64,000 nt of DNA, taken from Serratia sp. AKBS12. Lineage in GTDB: Bacteria > Pseudomonadota > Gammaproteobacteria > Enterobacterales > Enterobacteriaceae. Numbering within the stretch: the first letter of the stretch is position 1; each line of letters begins with the position of its first letter. The notes under the pieces were generated by a model. It was not told where the DNA came from and made no database searches. It saw nothing but the letters and a program-made list of their open reading frames with translations. This document shows positions 63,806 to 64,000 of this stretch, in pieces. The stretch spans positions 62,001 through 126,000 of the forward strand of contig NZ_JANUSB010000010.1 in NCBI RefSeq assembly GCF_024793895.1, in the 5' to 3' direction. A program made the translations under genes and the position numbers.

Positions 63806-64000
63806 ATGGCCTACAGCAAAATCCGCCAGCCCAAGCTGTCAGACGTTATCGAGCAACAGCTCGAATACCTGATTCTCGAGGGTACGCTGCGCCCAGGCGA
63901 AAAACTGCCTCCGGAGCGTGAACTGGCGAAACAATTTGATGTTTCCCGTCCTTCTCTGAGAGAGGCGATCCAGCGCCTGGAAGCGAAAGGGCTGCTGCTG
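63806..64000 (+). CDS. pdhR: Pyruvate dehydrogenase complex repressor PdhR (5' part)
   Basis: The first 65 codons of a GntR-family regulator: [20 protein letters not shown] with the winged helix-turn-helix [20 protein letters not shown]. The window ends inside the DNA-binding domain. PdhR senses pyruvate and represses pdhR-aceE-aceF-lpd. The near-perfect match to E. coli at the N-terminus, the operator just upstream and divergent aroP make the assignment secure. Confidence 0.95.
   Translation, partial: MAYSKIRQPKLSDVIEQQLEYLILEGTLRPGEKLPPERELAKQFDVSRPSLREAIQRLEAKGLLL

Overview
The window looks like a Serratia-type chromosome (Yersiniaceae, GC-rich codon use). The right-hand half carries conserved enterobacterial housekeeping genes in familiar order: tRNA-Phe next to speC, then mltC-yggX-mutY, trmB-yggL, hemW-rdgB-yggU-yggT-proC-yggS, ruvX-yqgE-gshB-rsmE-endA-sprT, and aroP-pdhR. 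The genus is inferred from protein resemblance and synteny; no rRNA is present to confirm it.

Region 1 (1-1544) is a decayed left flank. It holds the start of a small membrane protein leaving the window, three gene fragments (an integrase-core transposase, an IS3-family OrfA and a zinc-ribbon protein), and an AT-rich promoter region with a sigma-54-like motif.

Region 2 (1545-29396) is a complete type VI secretion system on the + strand. All thirteen core components are present: TssB, C, K, L, Hcp, ClpV, VgrG, M, A, F, G, J and E. There are also an OmpA-like peptidoglycan-binding partner and a VasL-like protein. Its effector module reads vgrG - DUF4123 adaptor - two tandem DUF3304 lipoproteins - DUF2235 phospholipase-like effector - PAAR. 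The two lipoprotein genes lie in a 599-bp tandem duplication, and each copy is preceded by a broken 5' piece of the effector gene.

Region 3 (29427-30670) is the junction between island and core. Three perfect-period 160-bp repeats, each starting with the last 17 nt of tRNA-Phe and carrying a terminator, lie downstream of a tRNA-Phe gene on the - strand. Between that tRNA and speC lies a leader containing a 38-codon Arg-rich ORF and inverted repeats, which recalls the ornithine-sensing SpeFL leader.

Region 4 (30671-51168) is core genome: polyamine synthesis, a diguanylate cyclase, DNA repair and nucleotide-pool cleaning, tRNA and rRNA methylation, glutaminase, proline and glutathione synthesis, and a class I fumarase.

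Region 5 (51229-64000) is metabolic. It has galP with two GalR-like operators 107 bp apart. A divergent locus follows: XdhC plus a MobA-like nucleotidyltransferase on one side, and on the other a Tat-exported molybdenum hydroxylase with 2Fe-2S and tri-heme cytochrome c subunits. Next come a GH43 glycosidase with a GPH-family symporter, then aroP and the start of pdhR, whose shared intergenic region contains TyrR, CRP and PdhR sites.
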